From positions 1,689,001 through 1,753,000 of the forward strand of contig NC_066293.1 in the NCBI RefSeq assembly GCF_905404315.1: a stretch of DNA of 64,000 nucleotides. The letters are read 5' to 3'. Positions 33,723 to 44,470 of this stretch are shown one piece after another. Source of the DNA: Leptidea sinapis. Its lineage: Eukaryota > Arthropoda > Insecta > Lepidoptera > Pieridae. The position numbers and the translations under genes were made by a program. The notes beneath the pieces were generated by a model. The model saw only the letters and a list, made by a program, of their open reading frames with translations, was not told where the DNA came from and did no database searches. Positions within the stretch are counted from its first letter, which is position 1; the number at the start of each line of letters is the position of its first letter.

Positions 33723-35980
33723 TAATGTAATACAATATTAGGTGGCCTGCGCAGAACCAGACAAGAACCATGCATCATTATTTTCTATATAATCTACTAT
33801 AGTATAGTAAGCCTTCTTAGCCGAACAAGCATTAATAAATTTGTTTTATTTTATATTAATTTAACATTGTTAAATGTGTGCTCAGTTTGTTATATTATGT
33901 ATTGTGAGGGAAGGGTTAGGATGTTTATGTTAGTTTGATCTGAGCCTAAATCTGGTCGTGAGATAAACTACTAAAAGGGTGAAAGGTATGCTCGCGACGG
34001 AGATGTGTAAAAGAAACAAAATGCTATGTCTCAGGACAACCTGATCACTTGCTCCTGTATATTTCATAAGATGGTACGGAACTCATTGTGTTTGAGTTCG
34101 ACTAGCACTTGACCGCATATTCTCAATTTTCGTTAAGATATGAATTTAAAAATCATTGTTCCATAGACAGTAGACTTTAGATATTTCACCAACGATGAAT
34201 TGAGCCCCACACCGCCAATATCCATCGTAAAATAATTATTGAAATTTATTTTAAAACAAGTATGTCGATAGAAGTGAATCTATGACTCAATAAATAGAAA
34301 TGAATACGCTGTGTTTACATTTGCTGAAAAATATACAATCTGTGGAGTAGTGTTACCATTATTTTTACAAATTATAAACTTTCAATATATTGAAAAGCGG
34401 TTATATACCATTATTTGAGCCCCGCGTATGTTGATTATGGACAGTAAAAGAAACAATAATATTAATAATCCCGAACCGAAAGAGAGTCAGAAGTAGAAGT
34501 AGTCTTTCTCTTTCGCGCGCTACTCATACTCTTTCTCTTCTCTCTTTCGTTCCACAGCCTTCTTTCACCGTTATTCGTTATAAATGTCAACCGGCCCTTA
34601 GAGACCATCAAGCTTAGAGAATACTGCCACTTCAAAAGACCGGCAACGCATCTCTGTACCATTGGTTGCGGATTTCACTTCCCAACACTTCCCTTTAACA
34701 TGTGGAAGCTTCGGTGGCGAAATAGGTAGATCCGTTGACTCTCACCACGGTGGCCTCGGTAAAGAATATGTAATAGTACAAGTACAGAAATCTCACTCGG
34801 CAATATCAATTAAAGAAATAGGGACTCTTGCGGCCATGCAATAAGGTATAATTCAGATCGTAAAGCGCTATTAACCTACATGTTTATTCACCTAAAAGTT
34901 ACCTCTCTTCCTATGGCGTGACTCTTACCTCTTCTGAAGACATAGGGGTTGTCTTCTTTACCTAAAACTGTACATACCTAAGGTATACCTAATAGCTCAG
35001 TTTTTCGATAAAATAAATAGGTATTTAATGGTTATTTTATATCAATATACTTTCGATGTCAAATCTATATGATTTGGATAACCGAGACATAGTCAACGTT
35101 ACCCTATTGCCGAGTATAGGAAATAAATAGGTAGCTATCATGAATGGGAATAATAAATTATAATAAAAATAACTTTAAATTAGATTGTTTCAGCGTCTTT
35201 AGGAAGCTTGAAAAGATAATTTTAAATCGCAATGATCCTTAATATGCTTTGCTTATTTTATGTTTCTCCATTTTTGAAATGATCGGTTGGAACAGTGAAG
35301 TAAGTGACGAACACAGCTTGCGCGTGCGTCACTGCTCGCTCGTGAGTCCTTACTCTGTAGAAATACAGACCAATCAGAGACGGCCTCATAAAGTAACGAC
35401 TAAAATTGTCAAAATATCATTGCCTTACAATATCACTATAGTGTACCCTTGACATTACAATGTCACTAAAACCAGGCCGTTAAATTATAAGAAATGACGT
35501 CGATTGACAATCTACCGGTAAATTACAATATCAATAGTGAAATTACAATATCACTGCTTTGACAATATGCCTGCGACATATACATATCGGTGTTGAGTGA
35601 CATAAAAAAGTCCGCGATATTTGTAAATGATGGACACCGCACAAGCCATACCACAGTTGGTTCAGTAACGTAAACATTCACCGTATATCGTTCACTCTTT
35701 CAAACCAATTTATAGATTACAATCACAATGACACATTGCTTACTAATAATATCTAATAGAACTAACGCTATTCAACTGAATGAACGTGGCTAAATATAGA
35801 GCTTTGGCGCCATTTTGTAGAACGTCACCTTTGACAGTTCAGTGTCAACCACAGAGTCGAATTGTGTAATAGACAATAGTTAACGTGTTTTATGCTGAAA
35901 CCAGTTACATGCAAGCTCTTTAATTATATATATTTTTTTACTTAGATAATTTATATGTCTAAAGAGGCTCTTGCTGCTAG
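33723..35980. other. no gene; repeated short motif inside
   Basis: About 2.2 kb without a supported frame. 34575-34640 recalls a LINE tail (cttcaaaagaccggcaacgc). Between 35425 and 35555 the motif ttacaat(a/g)tcact occurs about four times. 35310-35350 is GC-richer. Confidence 0.35.
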
Positions 35981-36420
35981 ACAACCGATGAAAACAGGTC
36001 TGGTTTATAAGTTTAGTGTGTGTGCATTGCCCAAAATAGAAGTTACTGTCAGCCTCAATTTTTTTCGAAGTTTTCTAAACGTATAATTATTGATCTAAGA
36101 TTTTTTCTTAAGCAGTACTTTTTTCTTATGCAGTAGTTTGGCCCAAGAACTGCAACTCTATTTTTGTTTGAATGGAAAAACTTCCAGATTGGTGCCTTAA
36201 TTGCAAAAAAAAGTGATGACGAAATCCATGAGTTAGTAAGGGGACTTCTCAATTTTTATAGGTACCTACGCCGCGAAAACTGCGAAAAAAATTGAGGTTG
36301 ACAGTGAACCTCTATTTTGAGCAACGCACGCACACTAAGGCAAAGTGACAAATCGCAAGTGTAAGGCGTATCTTATCACGCACACTAAAGTAATAGACTT
36401 GGCTTGTTTTCATCGATTGT
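35981..36420. mobile_element. MITE with imperfect nested inverted ends
   Basis: The inner pair 36014-36075 and 36275-36337 mirror over about 62 bp (caaaatagaagttactgtca against tgacagtgaacctctatttt). The outer pair acaaccgatgaaaaca (35981) mirrors tgttttcatcgattgt (36405-36420). The right side has a second cacgcacactaa, so it carries a partial duplication. Flanking TA dinucleotides would suit a Tc1/mariner-type mobiliser, but this is uncertain. Confidence 0.65.
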
Positions 36421-36973
36421 TAAATAAATTATCAAATGACTTTGGGTATAAGGGTCGTTGGTTTTCTTAAGAACCTATGAAATATATTTTTCTTTAAAAA
36501 AATATATGTTGATATACTTAATGTCTGCATAATACTTTTATTTATTCATTTAATTGAATAAGCGTGGCTTACTCAAAATCAATATTGATGTGGTTTAAGA
36601 CTTCAATGAAGTGAGCCCCGCGGCGCCTGTCATAAAAAAGCCATTAAACCCAGAAATAGACAAGCACTTGTAAGTATTCGGAGATCAAAGTGGAGCCGCG
36701 ATGTTGTATCACATCTAATCGAAAGCAGTCTGAAATAGATTTGAAATATGAGGCAAGGCTGAATTTATTGGGAATACTTTTATTGTTCATATCAATCTCC
36801 TCAGAATACAGAACAAACCAGACAACATCAACGCGCTCAATAATGACGCGTAAAATGAAAATGAAAATGAAAAATATTTTAATTACGTAAACTTACAAAG
36901 AGCATCTGTAAATAGTCATAAAATGTTCACAAGTGCGCTAAAGCGTCAAAAAGTAAATTACGTAAGTAAATTA
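36421..36973. other. no gene seen
   Basis: No supported frame. aaaatgaaaatgaaaatgaa near 36853 is simple sequence. Confidence 0.4.
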
Positions 36974-36981
36974 TTAATAAG

Positions 36982-37460
36982 TAGAGATCGGCTTATATGC
37001 AAATGCATATTGCATATGCTTTTGCATATTTAGTACCTTTTCAGCGGTAGTTGCATATTATGTTAGAAAAAAAATAATTATTATGCATATTTACGCTCGA
37101 TCCCGTCCATCGTTCGATGCTTTTCATAGTACGCCCAAACATTGCACTCAAAAAATTCTGCCCACTAACCTCAGTAGACGTAGAACGCTCGTAGATCGTA
37201 GACACAATTTGTCTACAGAACATTTAGAACAGTACTTAGTAGTAGCACATATTTTTAAAAATCTTAAATTTCATCGTTACCTAATAGGTACATCTTGTAA
37301 TAGTTTCTTTCACAAATACGATTGTCAGTACAAGCTTTTATAAAATAATATAAAAATATGACTTTATTTTTTCCTGTTTAATTGTATGCAAATTTTGACC
37401 CTTTTTATGGATTTTCGTGCATATTTTGGGCATTTTTTGTAGCATATAATCCGGTCTCTA
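36982..37460 (+). mobile_element. hAT-type element remnant
   Basis: Ends: tagagatcggcttatatgc (36982-37000) and the complement of 37442-37460, matching at 17 of 19 positions. Flanking 8-mers ttaataag (36974-36981) and ataataag (37461-37468) differ at one base, as expected for hAT. Inside, plus-strand TSVDVERS (acctcagtagacgtagaacg, about 37168) is followed, in another frame after a small deletion, by DRRHNLSTEHLEQYLVVAH: the hAT C-terminal dimerisation region. The catalytic core is gone. Many tgcatat heptamers lie near both ends, plausibly sub-terminal binding sites. Confidence 0.8.
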
Positions 37461-37559
37461 ATAATAAGTAATTAAAAATACGTCAGTGAATGCTACAGGG
37501 TCGCAGAGACTCGCGATATGCATGGTACCGTACTCCAAATTTCTTTACCCTCATAATAT

Positions 37560-37748
37560 ACATTCCTTAATGTTATAGTAACCTTTTCCCATTAAAACAG
37601 TTTTTATATATGTCTTGAATGTTTTGTCAAGCAATTCCGTTATGGTCGTGGGGAGCTTATTATAGCTTAAATTAACAGAATTTCCCAAAAATGACTTATT
37701 TGCCTTAATTGTCAACATAACAATGGCCGACTCTCCTAATGTGTACAA
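37560..37748 (-). pseudogene. family Z-type LINE C-terminus (minus)
   Basis: The minus strand reads SVNLSYNKLPTTITELLDKT and MGKGYYNIKECIL with a natural stop. YNK.P and KGYYN are the usual C-terminal blocks of this LINE type. It is open for about 60 codons. Confidence 0.65.
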
Positions 37749-37810
37749 CTAGTTGCAGTTGACAGTTTTTCAATAATTACGGCGTTGTGCGTCGTTCTTG
37801 CTTGCAAAAA

Positions 37811-37960
37811 TGCTTCCACTAGAGAGGACTCGAACCTGCGACCTCTCGGGTTCCGTCCGGGCACTTTTCCACGAGCCAACCGTTCGATTTAAACTCGAAT
37901 CACACATCGTTCATAATTTTTTGTTACAAATTTTATTTGTATAATTAATCCCAGATCTGA
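37811..37960 (-). mobile_element. tRNA-like SINE (minus)
   Basis: B box GGTTCGAGTCC is the complement of 37826-37836, and the A-box side is GGTTGGCTCGTGGAAAAG. Related to 2570-2830 and 44228-44470. 37915-37960 (ttgttacaaattttatttgt) is tail-like sequence as at 44440. Confidence 0.6.
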
Positions 37961-38083
37961 GGGTTATTACTTTAACAAAGTGATATTTTTTTATATTTCA
38001 TCTGTAAGTAGGACATTTTCGATACATTCTATTAAAATATTGAAATTATTAAGTAAGCATGGTAGCATGTATACAACACAGAA

Positions 38084-38560
38084 GATATGAAGGAGATATT
38101 GAAAGGAGAGTGACTGCGGGAAACTGTGTGAATGGAGCGTTGCATGCCGTTATAAACGGTCAGACTGTGTCAAAAGAAGCGCGAATGGCTGTCCATAATG
38201 GAGTGCCTGTACTTGTGCGGTAATAATTTCAGATCACACTGAAAGAGGATGTTGTGACAAGGACTGAGAAAAGAATGCTGAAATGGTTTGGACACGTGGA
38301 GCGAATGAGTGAAGAAAGAATGACGCATCAAATACGCAAGTGTGTGTGGGCAAATCGGTCGCGGGAAACCTCGTAGAACATTCGTCGACCAAATTGGGGA
38401 CGTTTTGAGAAAAGGAAAGGTCCGGAGCACCCGCAACCGGCGAGCATGTATGAAAAGAGTATTGAATGTAGAGGAAGCGCGTGAGGTTTGTAAGGATAGA
38501 AGCAAGTGGCATTCTATTGTCTCTGTCTACGCCGACGGGAACAAGGCGTGAGTGTGTGTA
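38084..38560 (+). pseudogene. LINE RT C-terminus, internally deleted
   Basis: The plus strand reads GDIERRVTAGNCVNGALHAV and RMAVHNGVPVLV, then, after a deletion near 38222, LKEDVVTRTEKRMLKWFGHV and ERMSEERMTHQIRK. After a frame change it reads GRGKPRRTFVDQIGDVLRKG and RSTRNRRACMKRVLNVEEAR. The order and wording match the C-terminus of insect endonuclease-reverse transcriptase LINEs. Confidence 0.75.
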
Positions 38561-39159
38561 TGTATGTAAAAGCGGTAATGTATGGAGTGCTGGTAGTAGC
38601 TGTGCGAGTGAGGTGCGGACGGGCAGTTATTTTGACACAATGCGCTGCGAAAAAATGTGATCGAACACTCCTTCTCGTTTGCTCTGTATACTGAGTCAAC
38701 TTCAAATGAAATTTACTCGCAAAGGGTCTACTCATGTACTGCTTAAAGGCTCTCGGGTTTTGCTTCCAAGTTGAAATATCATTTATTCACCTTATAAAAA
38801 GAGTAATTATAGTTTCAGAGAGGTCAAACAAAGAGTACAGGTAAGAAAAAAATGCTCTATGGGCTTGAGTATCATATAAATAAAAATACTAAAATTTTGT
38901 TTCGTCACTTGTTGAATGAACTGGTCAAGCACTTCTTAAAGAAGTCTTTTCATAGGAGAGTCGCGTGTTTGAGTTCAGTTTTAATTTTAGTGATATGCAC
39001 TTGTTTAACAATACGGGACACAAAAAGAACGTCTACCATTCGGCAGGTTTGCTCGTCTCGTTCCAACTGTTTTGGAGCTAACAGGATAAAAAACGATATA
39101 AAACAACTCCCATAATGTTATACACTACGAACGTAATAATAGATAGAAAAGCCGGTTCC
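38561..39159. other. no gene seen
   Basis: The 87-aa frame at 38852-39115 has no recognisable domain and biased composition. No repeat was identified. Confidence 0.35.
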
Positions 39160-39350
39160 AAGCCTTTTTTTACGACAATAAGGGATGAGACGAGCAGGAC
39201 ATTCAGCGGATGGTAATCGATACGCCCTGTCCATTAAAACGCAGTTCCGCTCAGGATTCTTGAAAACCCCAAAAACTCTGAGCGGCACTACAACTGCGCT
39301 CGTCACCTTGAGACATAAGATGTTAAGTCTCATTTGCCCAGTAATTACCT
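39160..39350 (+). mobile_element. family A 5' half
   Basis: gacaataagggatgagacga, gatacgccctgtccattaaa, actctgagcggcactacaac, catttgcccagtaatta. The 3' half is missing. Confidence 0.75.
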
Positions 39351-40451
39351 ATGTTAAGTAACTCCACTTCGGGTGACGATGATAGTTAAGGAATTAAAAA
39401 AAGTAATAGTTTAAATAATTGTTAGTTATCAGGGTTAAAACCGAATTACTGACTCTATGTGTCAGCTACAGGCCGTATCTCATAAACAAATCACATCAAA
39501 ATCACTTTATTCAGGTAATTCAAGGAAATGATGAATTATTAATGTTAAAAGAAATTTAATAAACTTTTTCATATATTTACCACCACGCATAATTAAGCTC
39601 AAAGCTTTAATAAGAAGAAGTGGCAAGAAACTCTTTGTTTCTCTTTTAAACCAACAATTACAGCTTCATACAAAATGCTTGAGTAATGCCAAAACACATG
39701 AGTACCTAAGTCAAATAATAAATAGTAGTTAAAAAAACTAAAAAAACACGCTTTTTAATAGAAAAACAAACTAAGAAATATTGCTTTCTTTATAAAAGGA
39801 ACTAGGAACGGCGATTACTTCGAAAAACAGTAAAAGTGTTAGCAACTTTCTACATTTAGCCGTTTTTCATTTTCTAAACAATTTCATTGTTAGGTATTTG
39901 TAGAAGTATGTTAAGTAGATTTTCAAAAATGTTAGTTTTTAAGACTATAGCGCCTTAAAAACTTTTAAGCCAATTATAACTATTTTTTCTTGGTACTCGT
40001 AGAACCTGATTATATTTTTATCGATTAAATTTTTGGAAACTTCATATGTCAATTCTTAATATTTTAAAGCAATAAACAAAAAAGTGTGCGAGATCCCTAC
40101 TCACCAGTCATCGGGGTTATAAGAGACACTAAAGGGGAGAGTAGGGACTTCTGTTAGGATTGTAACTTTCCGAAATTTGCATATGAACAATACTGCTTAA
40201 GAGGTAAGAAGTTAGGCTAGTTAGGTACTACCTGTCCCTTTAGACAGCCCTACTCACTTCAAAAATACTAATTATCAGTTAATATATTAAAGTGTGTATT
40301 ATATATGTTTATCGGAAAATATCTTATTCTTTTTAGTTTCTTTTAAGCTTCTGTATCGAATACAGCGACAGTTTCCTTATACCTAACTTAAATTACCTAA
40401 AAACACAATCCTTTTGCTATTAAATACAAGTTAATTTTGTTTTAAGGTGTT
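39351..40451. other. no gene; antisense LINE tail inside
   Basis: 39490-39690 (tcaaaatcactttattcagg; gaagtggcaagaaactcttt) is an antisense LINE 3' end. The rest is AT-rich. Confidence 0.4.
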
Positions 40452-40606
40452 TGCTTCCAGGACGAATCGACATGGGTATCTTCAAAGAAAACGTGTACAC
40501 TTCTAAAAGGCAACGCTCCTATGATTCCTCGGGTGTTGCAAGAGAATGAGAATGAGAAAACAAATTGACCCACACGTAGGTTTGTCTTACTCTTCCATAA
40601 AAAAGA
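40452..40606 (+). mobile_element. CR1-like 3' end
   Basis: gcttccaggacgaatcgaca, ggcaacgctcctatgattcc, ggtgttgcaagagaatgag, then cttactcttccataaaaaa. 5'-truncated. Confidence 0.65.
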
Positions 40607-41489
40607 AGATACAACACATAAAAAACTGATACTTTTCGGCGCTTGATTTTGACAGAGTTATTTTCGTATTTTTCCAGGCGTGGACACTTAGTGTTGCTAG
40701 CGCATATAACAAAATTATACCAAAATTATTTAAAAAATTGTGCGTGAATCCATAGCCGTAAATTCTTACTGGTAAGGTTTGAATTAAATCATTTTATGAT
40801 GTCCCTTGTCACCCCGCAATCCTGCGATAAATGTTAAAAATATTTTCGATTCATTATGTATGTTTAGTCAGTATTTTTTGTATAATAAACAGATACATTA
40901 ATTAATTTTTATTCGATGGTGCATGTCCTTCGAGTGCAAATATTTTTCCAACTCTAACACCACATAACTTTTGTAAAATTAAGCAAACTACAAAATGGCC
41001 TCAAGTAACGATACAGCCAGCTTCTATCATCACAATGAACTCCTATAATTATAACTCTGCGCTTACGTTTTCCTCGTATTAAAAACATAAAAATTATTTA
41101 TTATGCTGTAGAAGACATCAATTAAAATATTTCTTTGTCACGGACACTATTAATAGTACATGCGAGGATTTATCTTGTTAGTAAAAATGTAAACACAGTT
41201 AAATACATTTGCAGGAATATCTATATATTAACATAAGAAGAGATTTACACCCAATACTCATCACAATATCTCTGGAACCATAAGGCGTAGAGACTTGTTT
41301 TATGGACGTTGTTATTTTATGGAATATCTTATAAACCTTTATGTTTTTATCAGTGCTGGATCGGTTTTTTGAATCATTTTAATACATTTTTGAAACCCTT
41401 TTCTGTGATTCTTTAAGTCTGCCATCATGCAACAAAAACTTTCAAACCGGGTCTTGCGACTATTTCATATTCTCTTTGAAATACACTAT
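40607..41489. other. no gene seen
   Basis: No supported frame and no recognised repeat. Confidence 0.4.
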
Positions 41490-41960
41490 CATATCAACCC
41501 GAAGACGTCCACTCCTGGACAAAGACCTCCTCCACAGATCTCTACGACGATCGGTCCTGCGCTGCCTTCATCCAACGTATTCTGGCAATCTAGACCAGAT
41601 CGACGGTCCTTCTTGTGGGGGATCTTGTGTCCATCCAACACTACGTCTTTCGGTCGCCATTCGAGGACTTTGCTGCCCCAACGGCCATCTGTCCGACGAA
41701 CTATGTGCCCCACTGCCACTTCAGTTTCGCAACCATCGGGCTATCTCAGTGATTTTGGTTCCCCTACGGATGTCCTCATATCTGATTCGATCTATTTCAC
41801 AGGGAAAGTCCGAGCATAGCCCTGTCCATTGCCCTCTGAGCTACCATGAGCTTTCTCATCAGGCCCATAGTTAGTCATCACTGTCAACACACACTGGTTA
41901 AAAACCTTCATCTTCTGACACTATGGTATTTGAGACGAGAAGATTTTACGGAGCTTACTG
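41490..41960 (-). pseudogene. RTE-like LINE RT C-terminus (minus)
   Basis: The minus strand reads VGHIVRRTDGRWGSKVLEWR then a degraded GRPPTRW.DD region. The upstream part (cataccttatgggcctgat-type, near 41850-41880) corresponds to MGLIRRL/ERAMLG. This is the well-known C-terminus of insect RTE-type endonuclease-reverse transcriptase. The plus-strand open frames over it are spurious. Confidence 0.7.
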
Positions 41961-42544
41961 AACGCGATACACCAACTACCGGCATATTTCTGAGAATAGT
42001 TTGGAATCTGATAATATATATATAACGCTCGGTACTTTTAAACTATTGAAATGATTAATTATCGTTCATCTCTGTTCGAGCAGCCAACCGCAATCTCATT
42101 CCCAAATGGATATTTAAATACAATACTGAAAATTTTATATTTACACAAATGTTTTATAAGCCAAAGAGTTTTTGGAAGGAAGTTCTTTAGCACGGCATGT
42201 GGTGGGGTTGGTTGATACTAATCGACGTCGTTTTATCCCTTCAGTTCCACTCGGCGTGCTTCGGATATTATCGGCATGATACGAATATAGTAGCTAGTTT
42301 ATGTGTAGCGCATAGAAATTTCTATCACTACATATTATAAAACGAAGTCCTCCGCCGCATCTGTCTGTTAATCTGTTCGCGATAAACTCAAATTACCTGA
42401 ATATTTTAATGACGATTCTAAAGCGCTTAATTTAATCCTAATTGAATAAGTTTATTTGACTTTGATATTGAGGGACTTCTGCAGCACAGCATTACAAAAT
42501 GAGTGGAACGTGCCGTAAAGCAGAATGCTTTAGAGGATGTTACT
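41961..42544. other. no gene; Helitron-like scrap
   Basis: 42332-42410 (aaaacgaagtcctccgccgc; tctgttcgcgataaactcaa) resembles the 5' part of lepidopteran Helitron-like repeats. Otherwise nothing. Confidence 0.4.
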
Positions 42545-42805
42545 ACCACGTAATAAGCGGCGGGACTGTCTAAGTAAATATTGAAATTTAGTTTAGTATG
42601 AAACGTGCAGTGATTTGACATAAGTTTGAAATAGTAATTACAATATATGGCGACGAAGTATAATCCGGCTAAGTTTGAAAGCGAATAGTTGCTGAAATCC
42701 TCTATCTCCGTTTTTTACAAGATTATAGCCGTCATCTGTCAATCTATCAATTACTGCAGGTTTCATACAATGGCTTTTTTCTTAGAGAGTTCCGCTAGAC
42801 TGCAG
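42545..42805 (-). repeat. repeat X, copy 2 (inverted)
   Basis: Reverse complement of 18185-18470: gtaataagcggcgggactgt, agtataatccggctaagttt, aagattatagccgtcatctg, ttcttagagagttccgctag. Confidence 0.65.
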
Positions 42806-42837
42806 TATGTTAACATTGTTGTGTTTCGTTTTGAAGG

Positions 42838-42920
42838 GGGCCGTAGCTGGTGATATTACTGGGAAAATGAAACTTAACATCTTATGTATCAAAGTGACGA
42901 GCGCAGTTTCGATGCCGCTT
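42838..42920 (-). mobile_element. family A fragment (minus)
   Basis: gccgtagctggtgatattac, aaatgaaacttaacatctta, aaagtgacgagcgcagttt. Confidence 0.55.
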
Positions 42921-43617
42921 AGAAATTGTATTCAATCTATACCTTAATCTTGGAGTAACTTGCTCACTCTTCTCTTAGAAAATATGCCTTCCGAATATAT
43001 CGCAGTAATTATATATTTCATCTCTCCAACTCAAAATTTGGTAAATTCTAAACCGCTGCAAGCGAATATTTACTTACAAAACGAAAACATTCAGAAGTCG
43101 AAAATGTTTTTAAAGAAAGATATTTTACCCACAGATATAGAATCTCAGAAGAACCGAAAGTCTTCTTCGTAGCAGTTAGATCTTCATTCTGTGTTGATAA
43201 CATAACAAAATGATGCAGAAAAGATAGCTTTATTTAAAACAATAAGAAAGAACTAGATGATCCTTTTGAATATTTCCCACGCAATTAACGGTTATTGAAA
43301 GAATCTAGCACTACGATAATAGATGGTGTACGGTCTCCGTAATCCTACAATAAAACAACGAACTGGTTGATTACTCTGTCAACAGATTGGACTGCTAGTA
43401 ATTTTTATCGACAGAGCCATTTCAGAGCCAAAATTTTCGTCGATTGTGGCAGATATTAATATTAATTGTGAACAATTATGAAGTTATGGCGTTCTGACAG
43501 AAAGACACCTTTAATTAATTATTTTAAGAGATAAAACATTGAACGCCTTTACTGTAAATAAACTTGGTATAATGTGATACTTGAGAATAAACGGATTCAG
43601 AATTATCATTGTATTGT
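42921..43617. other. no confirmed gene
   Basis: A 70-aa frame (42960-43172) ends KKDILPTDIESQKNRKSSS. It has no family I recognise and is possibly chance. Confidence 0.3.
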
Positions 43618-43720
43618 CAACGATAGTCAATATTTTGCATATTCTCGGTTTATGATCGGGTATAACTTTATGCCAACTTTATTTATAAGGCCGCTTGTGT
43701 TTGTCAGTTCACGGTTAATA
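43618..43720 (+). repeat. dispersed repeat (partner 19540-19640)
   Basis: tttgcatattctcggtttat, aactttatgccaactttatt and ataaggccgctt align to the other copy. Confidence 0.5.
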
Positions 43721-44227
43721 AAGCTGGGAGACAGAAACACCGTGTGACTGACCAAAATCGGCAGATTTATTGTTGCTAAATGTTAGGTTTGTTCCAGTGG
43801 GCGACGCAGACTATGAAATAGAGAATCCTTTTCAGTTATAGCATTGTAAGTACTTCAACCACTATTCAATAAAAACGTTTAGATAAAACTAATGAGGTTT
43901 TATATTCATCAATAGGAGAGAAAAAATGGCAACATTAATCATTTAGGCTACAACTTTTTTTCATCAGCCATTTACCAAATATTCTGACTAATGTTTAATA
44001 TTGTTAAATATTATGTAAACAATAATTCAATAATTTATGTGTAATACATGTTGTAATGCATTTACAATTTATCCGCTTTAGCTTCCTGTAATTCTTCTAT
44101 ACATAATTGTATAATGCCAAATCTAGGGATAAAAAATAATCGCAAATACTAATGCGAGGTCCTACTGTAGAATCTTTCTTAATTCAAAACAATTTGTTAT
44201 TTTTAAGATAAATTACTTAATAAGTAT
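43721..44227. other. no gene seen
   Basis: AT-rich, nothing recognised. Confidence 0.4.
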
Positions 44228-44470
44228 CAAATAGTTAGATTTGAAAGAACGACATCTCAAGTCAATTTCCTAATATGGAATTAGTGGGATTGAACAGATT
44301 AACAACTGTGAAGTAGATCATGTAGATGAAGCCACAACCTGACAGTTGAACAAGACACACCAAGATTTACGAATCATGTCACTCGAACCGTTGGCTTAGT
44401 TGATAAGAGCACTCGGACTGATCCCGTTCATAAATTTTGGTTACAAATATAATTTGTATTCATTCAAAGC
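44228..44470 (+). mobile_element. tRNA-like SINE, plus copy
   Basis: cgacatctcaagtcaatttc and acctgacagttgaacaagac lead into tcgaaccgttggcttagttg (A-box-like, 44392-44410) and aagagcactcggact. The B box is deleted, and ttacaaatataatttgtatt follows. Collinear with the minus copy at 2570-2830. Confidence 0.6.

Noticed and set aside
35425..35555. CRISPR-like repeats
   Set aside because: Only four short, unevenly spaced motifs in eukaryotic DNA, with no array structure.
41427..41874. 130-aa and 132-aa plus frames
   Set aside because: Antisense of the RTE-like RT C-terminus, which has recognisable protein blocks on the minus strand.
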